From the NCBI GenBank assembly GCA_963971575.1, contig OZ020616.1, positions 8,355,934 through 8,419,933 of the forward strand: 64,000 bases of DNA, written 5' to 3'. Positions 1 through 10,203 of this stretch are shown piece after piece; within the stretch, counting starts at the first letter, position 1, and every line of letters begins with the position of its first letter. The stretch comes from Liopterus haemorrhoidalis. Its lineage: Eukaryota; Arthropoda; Insecta; Coleoptera; Dytiscidae. A program made the translations under genes and the position numbers. Under the pieces are notes generated by a model. That model saw nothing but the letters and a program-made list of their open reading frames with translations. It made no database searches and was not told the DNA's origin.

Positions 1-614
1 GAGAGTATCTGAAACCCTGTTGGAGAGCGGTCGGGCGGACAGGAAGAAGGTCGTTAGTCATTATTAGCGAGGGCAGGTGAGATCCCGGCTTACTTGTTGA
101 CTCCAGGCTGACCCCTGCAGTTTACCTTCATCTTTGATGAATGGAGTAATGGATCTTTGTTTTGTCATGTACTCTAATGACCTTGGTACATTTTCAAGAA
201 TTTTAAAACATTATAACTTAAGAATTTTCATAGAAAAAAATCTCATTTCACAAGTTCTCTTAGAAGTAATAAAATTAATGGAAGTATAGGGTAGCCAACA
301 ACTTTCATTTCAAATATCTCCTATAGTAAACACTAGCATTTTATTGCAAAAAAAAATATATTTATTGAAATTTATTAAAGGGTAGAACAAACTATATAAT
401 TAATTACACCGCACTATCCACGATATATAGTAACTTTGTTTATTAAAGTAATTATAATATAATATAAATGAAATAGTTTTGAATTTTATTTTGACATTCT
501 AACACTCAACGCACAATCAACAAACTTCCTCTAACCATAGCAAATCTCATCCCTTAACGTCACAAAATTGGAAATAGTGGCGTCGCGTCACAGTCTCCCC
601 CAACGTGGAAATAA
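1..614. other. No gene recognised; AT-rich DNA with a GC-richer first 120 bases
   Basis: Both strands carry frequent stops and no recognisable domain. The first 120 bases are noticeably richer in G and C than the rest and may be the edge of a repeat that starts outside the window. Bases 560-614 precede a tRNA-Lys primer-binding-site match, so part of this stretch could be a decayed long terminal repeat, but I found no second repeat copy to confirm it. Confidence 0.4.
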
Positions 615-632
615 TGGCGCCCAACGTGGGGC
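615..632 (+). other. Orphan retrotransposon primer-binding-site match (tRNA-Lys type)
   Basis: The 18 bases TGGCGCCCAACGTGGGGC are what an 18-nt complement to the 3' CCA end of animal tRNA-Lys(CTT) should look like, the primer used by gypsy-type LTR retrotransposons. The match is seen directly; the identity of the tRNA end is from general knowledge. No gag or pol coding follows in the next kilobase and no paired LTR was found, so this is at best a relic. A related CCCCAACGTGG string lies just upstream at about 597-608. Confidence 0.5.
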
Positions 633-1456
633 CATTACACAAAACAAAGAAAAACAAAAATTAAAAAAAATATATATTTATTGAAAACAATAAATATTTT
701 TTCTACTTCCGGGCGTAAATAAGGTACTTTACGCATATATGTGTCTAAAATGTCACTTTTAAGCATTAGTGCGTAAAGTATTGTCATGGTAACCAAATGT
801 CGGTGTCAAAAATTATCAAATGCACATTTTCGTGATATAAAATACGTAAATGAAAGTCACGAGTAAATGAAAATGCTTTGGTAAAATATATCAGTTAAAC
901 TGACTTAAATCTAAATCACCATAAAAATTAACTAAAACACATAAAATCCAAGTATCCAAGATTATAGCTACTGATCGGACATCTTATGTTGCCTTAGTAA
1001 CCAGCTGTGAAAACTCTAAAAAATCTTACATTATGTATATTGTTCTGACATCATGTGTGGAATTTTGTTACTAACGGTTAAATATGTAAATAATTTTTAT
1101 CCAATTATTTTCAATTTATTATTAATATTTATGGTGTTAGTAAAAATGTCGTATGCAATACGTAAGTAAAGCTCAGACCAATAACCAAAATGGACACCGT
1201 TGTTTATATTATATTGTGTCTCCAACATTGTTTGTTTACATTTCTCTAGAATAAATCGTTGATCCCTGAATATTTACGAAGATGCACAAAGACCTTATTG
1301 TCGAAGTTACCTTCTTCACGTGTTTGTTTATATTTGAAGCTGCTAAAAAAAATATTTGTTGTGGTTTTTAGAATGTTTTTAAGCATAAATACATTATAAT
1401 GGTGTTCATTATGTGAACAAAAGTGGTATATCGCTTTATAGGCAAGTTAAAAGGTA
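633..1456. other. No gene recognised
   Basis: AT-rich sequence with a short run containing CTTCCGGGCGTAAA near 706. No ORF of note, no domain and no clear repeat ends. Confidence 0.4.
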
Positions 1457-1855
1457 TACTCTATCTCAGAAAGATTGATAGTAATAAAATTTAATATTTG
1501 TAAAAAGTTATTGTTTCACCCAGAAGCGGCAAAACAAAAGCGACAAAATATGAAAAGTTCGAAACGAAATATTGTTAAAAACAACCGAGTGTTCCGGTCA
1601 TATTATATGGGAATACGAACTAGGATTAAACACAATAGATCATAAAAATTTGACCCTAAAATTTTTAGGAAAAATATGGTCACAGGGGTGTGTTTAATGA
1701 TATGATAAATATGGTCACAGGCGTGCGTTTAATAAAATGAAAAATAGTAATATAGAAATACACAAAACCAATTTAAACGTGTTTTAAATGTGCACGCCAC
1801 TGGTAACTGCCTGACAAAATGATTTATTACTTATCAGTGTTTCTGAGATAGAGTA
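1457..1855. mobile_element. TA-flanked MITE, Tc1/mariner type by its ends
   Basis: The ends are inverted repeats: TACTCTATCTCAGAAA at the left, and its reverse complement (TTTCTGAGATAGAGTA) at 1840-1855. Similarity continues imperfectly inward (TGATA, GTAATAAA on both sides). A TA dinucleotide flanks each side (1455-1456 and 1856-1857), the usual Tc1/mariner target duplication. It is 399 bp with no transposase ORF, so it is non-autonomous. Confidence 0.65.
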
Positions 1856-1857
1856 TA

Positions 1858-3530
1858 GTTTTATTGAGGTTATTGTTTGTCCGTAATCCCCTTGCCCCCC
1901 GTAGACTGGTGTTGGCGACACAACACTGTTGTGGGTTACATATAGCATGCACTGTCCATTTTAGTTATTTTTTAAGGTGTAAAGGACTATTTTCAATTTC
2001 GTGCTATCATTTTCGGCTGACGCTACGTGGGAATATTCGCACTCGATTGAAAAAACCTCATTTACACCTTAACTGCATGAATAATAATAACTATTTCATT
2101 ATTGCTTTATTTGGACCTTGCAATTATTTGTAGGTTATAATGTTTGCAAAAATTCTCGCTGCTACACAAATGCGAGCTCTTTCAAGAACATTTCTCATAA
2201 CATTTGCACAAATTTCTGGCGCTACTAATGCTACTCGTTCGACGTTGGCTTGTTGGTATAAGTGATCCACAATATCAGAAGATTTACTTCATCAATAAAA
2301 GTTCATAAATAAATGTCGTTACTTTCTAATTAGTTTACATGCAAAATTTTATTTTATGTAAATAGAACACATTGCCATCTACTTAATATTACTACAATAC
2401 CAAGTTTCATAGTTTGGTTATAAACACAAATTTCAAAGTTTAATCATTGAAAAAATAAAAATTTAATATTTCTACATTATAAATTAGAATACTCATTAAT
2501 GATTTACTAAGGTATTATATTAGAAGTTTATGGAAAAAAATTATAGTAAAATCAGTTTATTATATTTAGAGCAAAAATAAAATTTTTAATAAAAAACCCT
2601 GGTTAATAATCCATGGCAAGATTGCTCATACAATGCGTTTATACTATGGATCTGTTATAATCCAGCGCATTTTCAAATTATGATGTCCTTAAGAGATCGA
2701 ACTTTCGTTACACTCTCAGGAAGGCGAAAAAAGTTCCCGCGATGAATAAAAGAAGAACTATCAAATGCCTCAGGCATGAACGTAGTTTGTTAACAGTTTC
2801 TTCATAGTGTGAACATAACCGAACCATTAAAAATATATATTTACTTATTAAAACAAATTTAAATTCCAGTTCTTTTGATGTTAAAAACATTCCAAAACCA
2901 ATTTTAAACATTTTTATATATTAAAATATAAACTTATGTCGGTAAGTTCAATTCTATTGATGTTAAAAAAGAAGCATTTTAAATATTTACATGGGAATAA
3001 ATTCATCAATAGTACATGCAAATAGCTGCTGGATATACATTTCCTTTCAGCCTTGACAAGACCTAAAATAAACTAGAGTGCAAACACCCTCTTGCGACTG
3101 CACACCGACAGATGCTCACAGAGAGACATTGATTTCCACCAATATTTGTTTAATAGGTTACACTGACTGCAGCAAATATCATAGAGAAAACACTCACAGC
3201 TTCACGCACTCACTACTTCAGAAGCACTGCCTGCAAGATTATATATTTATATATATATATATATATATATATACTTTATTTTAATTAAAATATATTGGAA
3301 TAAAATTTTTAAATTATGGAAATATGGAATTTTCAGTTATTTGAAGTTTAAATCAAAACAAATTACAACCCACAGGCGACATTTGACCGTATATTTGCAT
3401 TTTTGGTCGCTGACCAAAAACAAAAACCAAAATGTTGGGTCGATCCTAATGGTAACGTCAGGAAAAAGGACTTAAAGTGTGGACTGATTTGCGAGTTGCG
3501 CCGTTTGAATCTACTGCTGGGTATAGGTCT
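1858..3530. other. No gene recognised; includes a short TA microsatellite near 3249-3273
   Basis: Short ORFs on both strands (for example 1864-2133 and 2708-2911) have no recognisable motif and look like chance. A (TA)n run lies at about 3249-3273. Nothing else was identified. Confidence 0.45.
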
Positions 3531-3539
3531 CCCTTAAGT

Positions 3540-4385
3540 GGATGTTAGGTCTAGATGGATGTACACCAGAGTACATAGTATTAGAGGAGACGAAAGTGTA
3601 CAAAATTAAAATAGAAGCCCTAAAAAGAGCAATAAGATTTGAAGAAAATATAACAAAGAACCAAGAAAAACAATTATTAAACGAATGCTGGAAGGAATTG
3701 GAAAATAGAGATAAACAGAAAAAAAAAACATCAAAGTGGAAGATAAAAAGAAGTAAAATGTACGAATACGGATGCTATTCAACAGAAGAAGTAAGGAGAA
3801 AAAGAGAGAGTGGACATGGAATGCAATAGAAAGAATGAAGGACGTGCAAAAACAAGAATTAAGCGAGAGAATAAGCGGATCAAGGTAAAATTATAAGTAC
3901 AAGAAAAATTGGAGCACGCAAAGACCGCTGTATCTAAAAGAAAAGGGAAATGGGGGAAAAAAAAAGAATAATTGCAAGGTTTAGATGTGGCAATGAAGAA
4001 AAAACAAACAAATTTTGGTTAAATGAGGAGGATAAACGATGTAGAATGTGCAGAGAAGAAAGGGAGACGGTTGATGTTCAACCGTCGCCCTGCTGGAAGG
4101 ATGTGAAGAAATGAGAAGCAAAGGAGGAACAAGAGAAGATATTTTAAACGGAAATGGCTGCGGATACACATGGATGAAAGAGGTAATAGAGAGGAGAAAG
4201 GAAATCAAAGAAAAAGAAAATAATAAGAAATAATGCAAAATAGATTTCAAGCCAACAGGCAGAAATTAAATTTATATTTTAGTTAAAATTATAATGTAAG
4301 GAATAAATATATATAGAATAACTTGTAATAAGTAAATCAAATGTAATAGTATTAATTAAAATAAATTGAATTGAATTGAATTGAA
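3540..4385 (+). pseudogene. LINE 3' fragment with CxxC...H...C finger, broken; copy 1 of 2
   Basis: Bases 3542-3829 read as a charged, lysine-rich stretch (ECWKELENRDKQ and similar). The frame is lost near 3830, and a second piece reads RFRCGNEEKTNKFWLNEEDK then CRMCREE, typical of the cysteine-rich C-terminus of insect non-LTR retrotransposons. Relative to the inverted copy at 13,705-14,411, which reads CRMC...EHMLEGC, this copy has a short filler with a frameshift just after the finger's first two cysteines (near 4072-4085). The 3' end carries a (TTGAA)n tail at about 4365-4388, as expected for target-primed insertion. The 5' end is truncated near 3530. Not functional. Confidence 0.75.
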
Positions 4386-4387
4386 TT

Positions 4388-4660
4388 GATTAGTTGACAA
4401 ATTAAATTTTAATATTTTGGAAAAATAAAAATATTTTGACATTAAATTAGTTGGTAAATTTTCTGAAAAATAAATTCATGTTTTGATTAGTTGACAAATC
4501 AAATTTAAATATTTAAAAAAATAAAATTATTTTGACAGTAAATTATTTGGTAAATTTTTAGATTTACAATATTTTATAAAAGTTATGATTTGTTGAAAAA
4601 TTAAATTTAAATATTTTGAAAAAAATTAAATTATTTTAATATTTATTTTAGTATATTAGT
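4388..4660. repeat. Degenerate tandem repeat, period about 98 bp, about 2.6 copies
   Basis: The phrase GATTAGTTGACAAAT or close variants recurs at about 4388, 4484 and 4585, each followed by an AAATTTAAATATTT-like segment and then GGTAAATTTT. The copies have diverged. It directly follows the LINE tail. Satellite-like; no coding sense. Confidence 0.55.
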
Positions 4661-4729
4661 CAGTCAACTTTTTGAAAAATTTATTCAATATTCAAGGTAT
4701 TGGTCTCCCTTAAAAATTTCCAATTTCTT

Positions 4730-4870
4730 CTGACTTAATTTTCTTGTAACCAGTTCGTAGATGTACGTTTTAGGGCGGTCTTCCTCGGATACGTTTATCT
4801 ACCCATGGTCTCCACTCAAGAATCTGTTTGGTCCAACTGTCATCTCTGGCTGTAGCTAAAGGGCCTGTTT
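4730..4870 (-). pseudogene. LINE 3'-end relic (RTE-like C-terminus)
   Basis: Read on the minus strand from about 4848, one frame gives ARDDSWTKQILEWRPW then DKRIRGRPP, followed by a stop. The pattern R..D..WT..ILEWRP...R.RGRPP is the hallmark of the segment after the reverse transcriptase in many insect non-LTR elements. Only about 45 codons survive. Confidence 0.7.
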
Positions 4871-5179
4871 ATTACCATTTCATGGTAGCTACTTTTACAA
4901 GGATGTCGGTTAGTTTCGTCTGTTTGACGATTTTCTATCCATTTGCGAATAACTACGCTAGTTCGGGTAAAATGGGCGTAAAAATAGGGGTAGAAATGGT
5001 AAAACAGGACTAATTTTTGATAAAATGACTTAAATAACACGTGACTTCTACAGTGCTTTTTTGATTGGTTCAGTTTGATATTGAATACAGCAAAATTGAC
5101 AAAATTTTGGATCTTGAATAAAATGTAAGCCAAATTCAACATGATTGGAACATGTTAATAAGCACTTAAAGTTGCAAAC

Positions 5180-5741
5180 ACTATTTTTCGAAACACAAAA
5201 TTAGAAAACTCCAAGTATTTGCAAACAAATGCCTAAGAAGAATCATGCGTATTTCTTGGTTTGATAGAATCACCAACGAAGATTCTTGGAAGCTAACAAA
5301 CCAGAAGAAAATTAAGACAGGTCAAAATTAGGAAAGAGCATTGGATAGACCAGCGTTTCCCAAACTGTGCGCCGCGGCACCCTGGGGTGCCGTGGCTAGG
5401 CTACAGGGGCGCCGCGAAAACCAATATTCTTCCAACCGCGTTCGATAGACCAATTTTTTGAATTGGAGCGCCGCAGAAAATTTCTGATACATTAAGGGTG
5501 CCGGAAACAGAAAAAGTTTGGGAACCACTGAAATAGACCACGCATTTAGGAAAGATCCCAGTGATATATCCAGGATGGTTCTCGACTGGAACCTTCAAGT
5601 TAATTGTAAAAGAGACAGACGCCAACCACCTGGAGAAGAACAATTGTGCAGGCATTGAGAAAATATGGGACAAATTAGAAACAAGTGAAACATCTCGCAC
5701 ATAATAGACCAAGATGGCGAATATTTGTGAAGGACCTATAT
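5180..5741 (+). pseudogene. LINE C-terminal relic, host for two hAT insertions
   Basis: The plus strand reads LQVFANKCLRRIMRISWFD...ITNED before a hAT MITE at 5351-5530, and then continues as FRKDPSDISRMVLDWNLQ...KRDRRQPPG...ALRKYG...RPRWRIFVKDLY with frameshifts. This order (NKCLRRI...WPDRISN, then LRK...DIARxALDWNPQGxRRRGRP, then RPRWR) matches the tail of a widespread animal LINE. The relic ends at 5741, where the large hAT element 5742-7906 begins. The host frame must predate both insertions. Confidence 0.75.
5351..5530. mobile_element. hAT-type MITE (180 bp)
   Basis: Ends are CAGCGTTTCCCAAACTGTGC at the left and the reverse complement of CAGTGGTTCCCAAACTTTTT at the right. The flanking 8 bases are GGATAGAC and AAATAGAC, a 6 of 8 match. 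GC-rich interior with GCGCCGCGG-like subterminal motifs and no transposase. It interrupts the LINE relic at 5180-5741. Confidence 0.75.
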
Positions 5742-6452
5742 CAGCGTTTCTCAACCGGGGGGCCGTGAAAGCTTCGTCGGGGGGCCGCGAAATAAAATAA
5801 AATCGAAGCATGAAATTATAATAGAAAAACGCTCAATTTTGCAAGATATATTCATAAATATATGACATTTATATTCATTAAAATATACCTTTTAAACTTA
5901 AATAAAATAAATTATACTTATTTTGACAACTAATTTAAACTGAATAAAACGGTTCGCGTTGGAGGTACTTCAAGTACTTTCAAGTAGGTACGACTTGAAC
6001 TTGCAATATTTTTTGTTATGATCCGAGCTACTGTTAGCTAAAGAGTAAGGATGCGAAAGTTTTCAAAATGGAAAACAACTTGGAACAATGGAACACTTGT
6101 AAATAAAAATACTTGCAAGCCATTATAGGTAATCGTAACAGATATTAAAAATATGTTTATGTAAAAGTTGATTTTTTTCAAAAGTTTTATCAAATTATAC
6201 CCAACGTTCCTATATAAAAAATCGAAGTTGTCCTTGATATCCTGTACTTCTGGTTTATTCCGAAAATTTAAATACTACCATCCAATTATTTGGGTAAACT
6301 CTGGTCAACAAATTTTTTTCCCAACTTGCTCACACATCGTCTTTTCGAGAAAAATCGTGTTTCCTCTATCTTGATACACCTTGAGATCCCTCCCTCGCCC
6401 CCCCCCTTATATATAAATATATACAGGACCGGCGGTTGGGAAACACTGCTCC

Positions 6453-6647
6453 AGGTAACTATCTGACAGATAAGGTTATATGATACTTTCTGTGCTGAAT
6501 AAATGTCATCCCGTCTTTCAATACAAATGTATCTGTCGGATAGTTATCTAACGGATAATGAGACATATGTATTGAATTCACTGCTTGGTAATGACATTTA
6601 TTCAGAAGATAAAGTTCCAGATAACATTATCTGTCGGATAGTTACCT
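6453..6647. repeat. Foldback MITE of about 195 bp
   Basis: Begins AGGTAACTATCTGACAGATA and ends with the reverse complement AGGTAACTATCCGACAGATA. The inverted similarity continues through GAATAAATGTCAT, so most of the element pairs with itself. The motif TATCTGTCGGATAGTTA also recurs in the middle. No clear target duplication. Confidence 0.65.
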
Positions 6648-7796
6648 AGTGGTTTAAATGAAGGTGGAAAGACCGGGCCTTAAGGTCATAATGCCCGGGG
6701 GGGGACACCTTAGACCTCCAAATGAACCCGTAAATAAAATAATTAACCTGTATAAAATTCTCGAGAGATAACTCCATTATACTTCCAATAGTAATTTTCA
6801 TCCCTTTCTGAGATCTCAGAATTATCATTGATAGCCCAAAAGTCATTCTATTATCATCTCTGTCCTCCCATTTTACCATAGAGACCGTGTCTCTAACGCT
6901 ATAGCTCTGAAATTTTAATAAATCCTCAATCAAAATGTATAACTGTTTATATAAAGATACAAAGTAACAATATATGAACTATTTTAGATCATGTAGTACC
7001 AAGTAACTTCCAAATTTAACGTTATACCTCATCTTCAATAATTAAAAAAATAGTGTATTCGGCCCGGTAGTTCAATTTCATACACCTGTATACTATTGAT
7101 AAAATATTAATATATGTGTTTATTCTCATAACGAATTGTTTTAAGCAATTCTGTTCCTTATTTATTAATTGTTAATGACTATATTCCTTAATTAGCTTTA
7201 TCACGATTAACCATCTTGATATGTAGTGATACGTGATTTTTGCAAGTGGCGTCTTCATTTTTTTCTGATGTTTTTAGTTATTTTTAAGTGATAAAAGTGC
7301 AGAAAATACTTGAAATAGTGTGTTATAGTGTGGACTTTATTGTTTGAACTTCATGCAGACCAAAATTGGAGCGACTGAAAAGGTATTTGTAGACATTTTT
7401 GTTAATTTTATAATGTAAGTCATTGTTATGTAGAATGTGCTTCTATGGACAATATAGAAACACTAATGTACATGCATACACTATCGGCTATAACTAGAGA
7501 AACAAAACTATTTTTTAAATCATTTTCATAAATCCCGATTATTGACTAAATGAATATTGAATTATATTGATATAGCAACAACAATTTATAAGTTAGAACC
7601 GGCTCTTAAAAATATTTGTTGTACTGGTACAATAAATAAAATAATTAACTTTCTGCTGCAGCAGACCATCTGCATATTTCTTTTGTAAGTCTTAATAAAA
7701 CAATTAAAATAAAACAATTTTTTGTGGTTAAATTTTTTCCTTTGCCCTAGCTCCCGTGCTTGTCCCGGTTTAGAGTTTCATAATTATGGTAAGCCT

Positions 7797-7841
7797 ATAT
7801 ATATATATATACACACACATATACATATATATATATATAGG
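7797..7841. repeat. TA/CA microsatellite
   Basis: Alternating TA with a central CACACA run, just inside the right end of the 5742-7906 hAT element. Confidence 0.8.
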
Positions 7842-7914
7842 GGGGCCGCCGACAATATTTAAGATATTTTGGGGGGTCCCATGCCAGAAAAGGTTGAGAA
7901 ACACTGCCCTATAT

Positions 7915-8330
7915 ATTATACGTTCCAGTGAGGTTAGTTAGTTAAAATTTTTGGCGCACGGCGACAATGGCTATTTGCGCCTAACACAGTCCATCTAAAT
8001 GACTACACTACATATTAAAAACAATTAATAAAATCTTATACGCATACTCAATGAAAGAAATCTTTCACGGACAAATACATGAGATAATAAGTTGAGCAGA
8101 TGCAGGGGGATGGTAAGAGGCTGTAAAGGGACCACTTACCTTCAAATATTACAGTCTAGAAATAGAACACAGTAAAATAAGGTTTAGGATTTCAGAAATA
8201 AAACAGTAAGTTCGAATCTCTCAGAAATAGTATCAGCTTATCATCTTAACTACTCTGTCGTCACCTAAAGCAACTGATAGCTCATAGCACAGGCCTTACC
8301 TCTCCCGGTTCCAGTGAGGTAATTTGGATA

Positions 8331-8365
<35 letters not shown>

Positions 8366-8749
8366 GCCGGCAACAGTCTTTCTACGTGTTCATATCCTAA
8401 GAATAGAATGGGATTAGTAATGTAGTCATAAATATGTTGAAAACTTAACAACGACAAGATTACACCGGACGGAAAAAAAGGAGGTTATCAATACAGAAAG
8501 TGGATGAGTGAAAGTCAAGAAGATGGAGACAAGACAACTAAACGATGATATCTTCAAGTCCAATGGACTAGCATAGTGTATAGGACAGGCAATAATAGTT
8601 GTAGAAACTCACTTTTCTATTTTATTTACATTTGAATTTAAATATTGGAAAATGGAGTGCCATTATCAATCTAATCAGTTAAGGAAACAAGGCAACGGAG
8701 TATAGTGACAGAGGAAGAAAGATACCCAATCTTTTTTAATGTTATATAC
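7915..8749. other. No gene recognised; TA microsatellite at about 8332-8362
   Basis: The only repeats seen are a (TA)n run and the phrase GTTCCAGTGAGGT, which occurs near 7922 and again near 8310. No domain was recognised on either strand. Confidence 0.4.
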
Positions 8750-9124
8750 TAGGGGTCAGCAACCTTTTTGTCATTAAGGGCGCAATATAAATTAAAATGT
8801 TATTGAGGGCGCATAAAAACGTAAAATATGTAAACACTCGTGGTTAGCAAGGTCGTCTAATCTAAAAAAGTAATCTAAAAAAGGTCCTTACCTCCCAAAA
8901 TCCAAGTGATGAGCAAAAAAAAGGTCCTCAGCTCTCAAAATCCAAGTGATGAGCAAAAAAAAGGTCCTCAGCTCTCAAAATCTAAGTGATGAGCAAAAAA
9001 AAGGTCCTCAGCTCTCAAAATCCAAGTGATGAGCAAAAAAAAAAGTTCCTCGGTCCTCGTGTGGATATTGGGCTCACTATATGTGTCGCCATGGCGCCCG
9101 TGGGCGCCGTGTTGCCGACCCCTG
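8750..9124. mobile_element. hAT-type MITE (375 bp) carrying a 40-bp tandem array
   Basis: Ends TAGGGGTCAGCAACC and the reverse complement of CAGGGGTCGGCAACACGGC. Flanking octamers TTATATAC and TTATATAG differ at one position. GGCGCC-type motifs lie inside both ends. The middle is an array of 40-bp units (8881-9040). No coding capacity. Confidence 0.8.
8881..9040. repeat. Tandem array, 40-bp unit, four copies
   Basis: Units at 8881, 8921, 8961 and 9001 each begin AAGGTCCT, contain TCTCAAAATCCAAGTGATG and end GAGCAAAAAA. Units 2-4 are almost identical, so the array is recent. Diverged versions of the same unit occur in hAT MITEs at 57,740-57,805 and 60,235-60,310 and, in the other orientation, at 12,150-12,187. 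Confidence 0.9.
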
Positions 9125-9885
9125 TTATATAGGATATTACATAAACCTTTTAATGAACGAAAAAGATTTTCAAATGGTTCCTGATTTTGACACGATTTTG
9201 AACTAAAAAAATTGATACATAACATCTACTAAAAATTAAAACGTGTGAAAATTCGAACTTTACATAAATTTTTTTGGTTTTACAATTATTGAACTCAATA
9301 ATGAAATATTCTTAAAACAGATAACTAATAAACCAAATCAATATGTAAACACATTAAAATTAAAATAGATTTTGTTGGTATAAATTGCTTATGTTTGCCT
9401 ATTTCATATAAAATATTTATATGTGCGTCGTTTTATGCTGTGAGATGCATATTTCAGAGCATTATCGTATTCATTTCATCAAGTGATGTAGATGGTGCCG
9501 CCATCTCGCTTGCAGATTCGAGCAGCAGTAAATAAGAAATACATCTTCAAATGTAAACAAGACATTTCTGAGAACCATTGATTCCACTGGATATTTGCTT
9601 AATATGAAATCTTCAGTCAATATTATTAATAAATATTGATATATTTATTTTTTCTGCTCTTTTAAAGGACAAGACTTTTTAAAGAAAATATTTTTGTTTT
9701 TCCTACTGCTTAAAATTTTTTATTTGCATTTTGTTGAGAATTTCAGAGAGGTATTAAAAGAGATTCTACGAATGAAGAGAATTAACGTTTTAGTTTAGTC
9801 TTTTTTTCACTCACTCACTCACTCTTTCTCTGAGAACTATCTGTTGTTAATTTTAGCTCTCCTTTATACGTCCTTTTAGGTAGCG

Positions 9886-9940
9886 ACTCTGGTTTCGTGC
9901 CTGAGATCCCTGGTTCGAATCCCAGTCAGGACAATAATAT
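9886..9940 (+). repeat. tRNA-like SINE head or relic
   Basis: TAGCGACTCTGG resembles a pol III A box, and GGTTCGAATCC at 9912-9922 is a perfect B box. The boxes are only about 20 bases apart and the cloverleaf cannot be completed, so this is a SINE or tRNA relic, not a tRNA gene. A CACT run lies at about 9808-9826. Confidence 0.5.
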
Positions 9941-10035
9941 TTGTATTTCTACTTATCGCTCCATTATCATTAATTAAGAAAATTATAAAAACTCCAAACC
10001 AACAACAGAGACAGATGGTCCAAAAAAAGTATTTA

Positions 10036-10100
10036 ATATTTAAAATGTGAACTAGTTTCTACAGTGATAATAGGATCAATTGAAACATCACACTGTTCAC
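10036..10100. repeat. Dispersed repeat segment, also at about 41,805-41,870 and 44,700-44,755
   Basis: The core GATAATAGGATCARTYGAAAC followed by CACACTG..CACGT..CTTT is shared with 41,825-41,870. A weaker match (TAGGATCGGTCGAAACGTCA) lies near 44,735. The family is not recognised. Confidence 0.5.
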
Positions 10101-10203
10101 GTAGCTTTAACTATAGTGACGTATATCTATAGTCTGTGTCAGCTAAGAATACTGTGTGTAAGAAGATAAGAACTGTTTGTCCTTGTTTCTGATTGGTTTA
10201 GAA

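Larger units (their letters stand above)
5742..7906. mobile_element. hAT-type element, 2.17 kb, non-autonomous or decayed
   Basis: Left end CAGCGTTTCTCAACCGGGGG, right end the reverse complement of CAGTGTTTCTCAACCTTTTC, with runs of G and the GGGCCGC motif just inside both ends. The flanking octamers are ACCTATAT (5734-5741) and CCCTATAT (7907-7914), 7 of 8 identical, the size expected for hAT. No hAT transposase signature (for example the C-terminal dimerisation block) was seen. The interior carries other repeats: an isolated hAT-like end at about 6424-6448 (GGCGGTTGGGAAACACTG) and a foldback at 6453-6647. Confidence 0.8.

Noticed and set aside
4828..5142. ORFs on both strands at 4828-5142
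   Set aside because: Overlapping frames without a motif; part is antisense to the LINE relic at 4730-4870.
6646..6933. 95-codon minus-strand ORF inside the hAT element
   Set aside because: It overlaps the end of a foldback repeat and shows no hAT transposase motif.
8881..9040. CRISPR-like array
   Set aside because: The 40-bp units abut directly with no unique spacers, and the genome is eukaryotic.
9886..9940. Functional tRNA gene (also 48,056, 50,558)
   Set aside because: Good B boxes, but acceptor and anticodon arms cannot be paired, and box spacing is short in one case.
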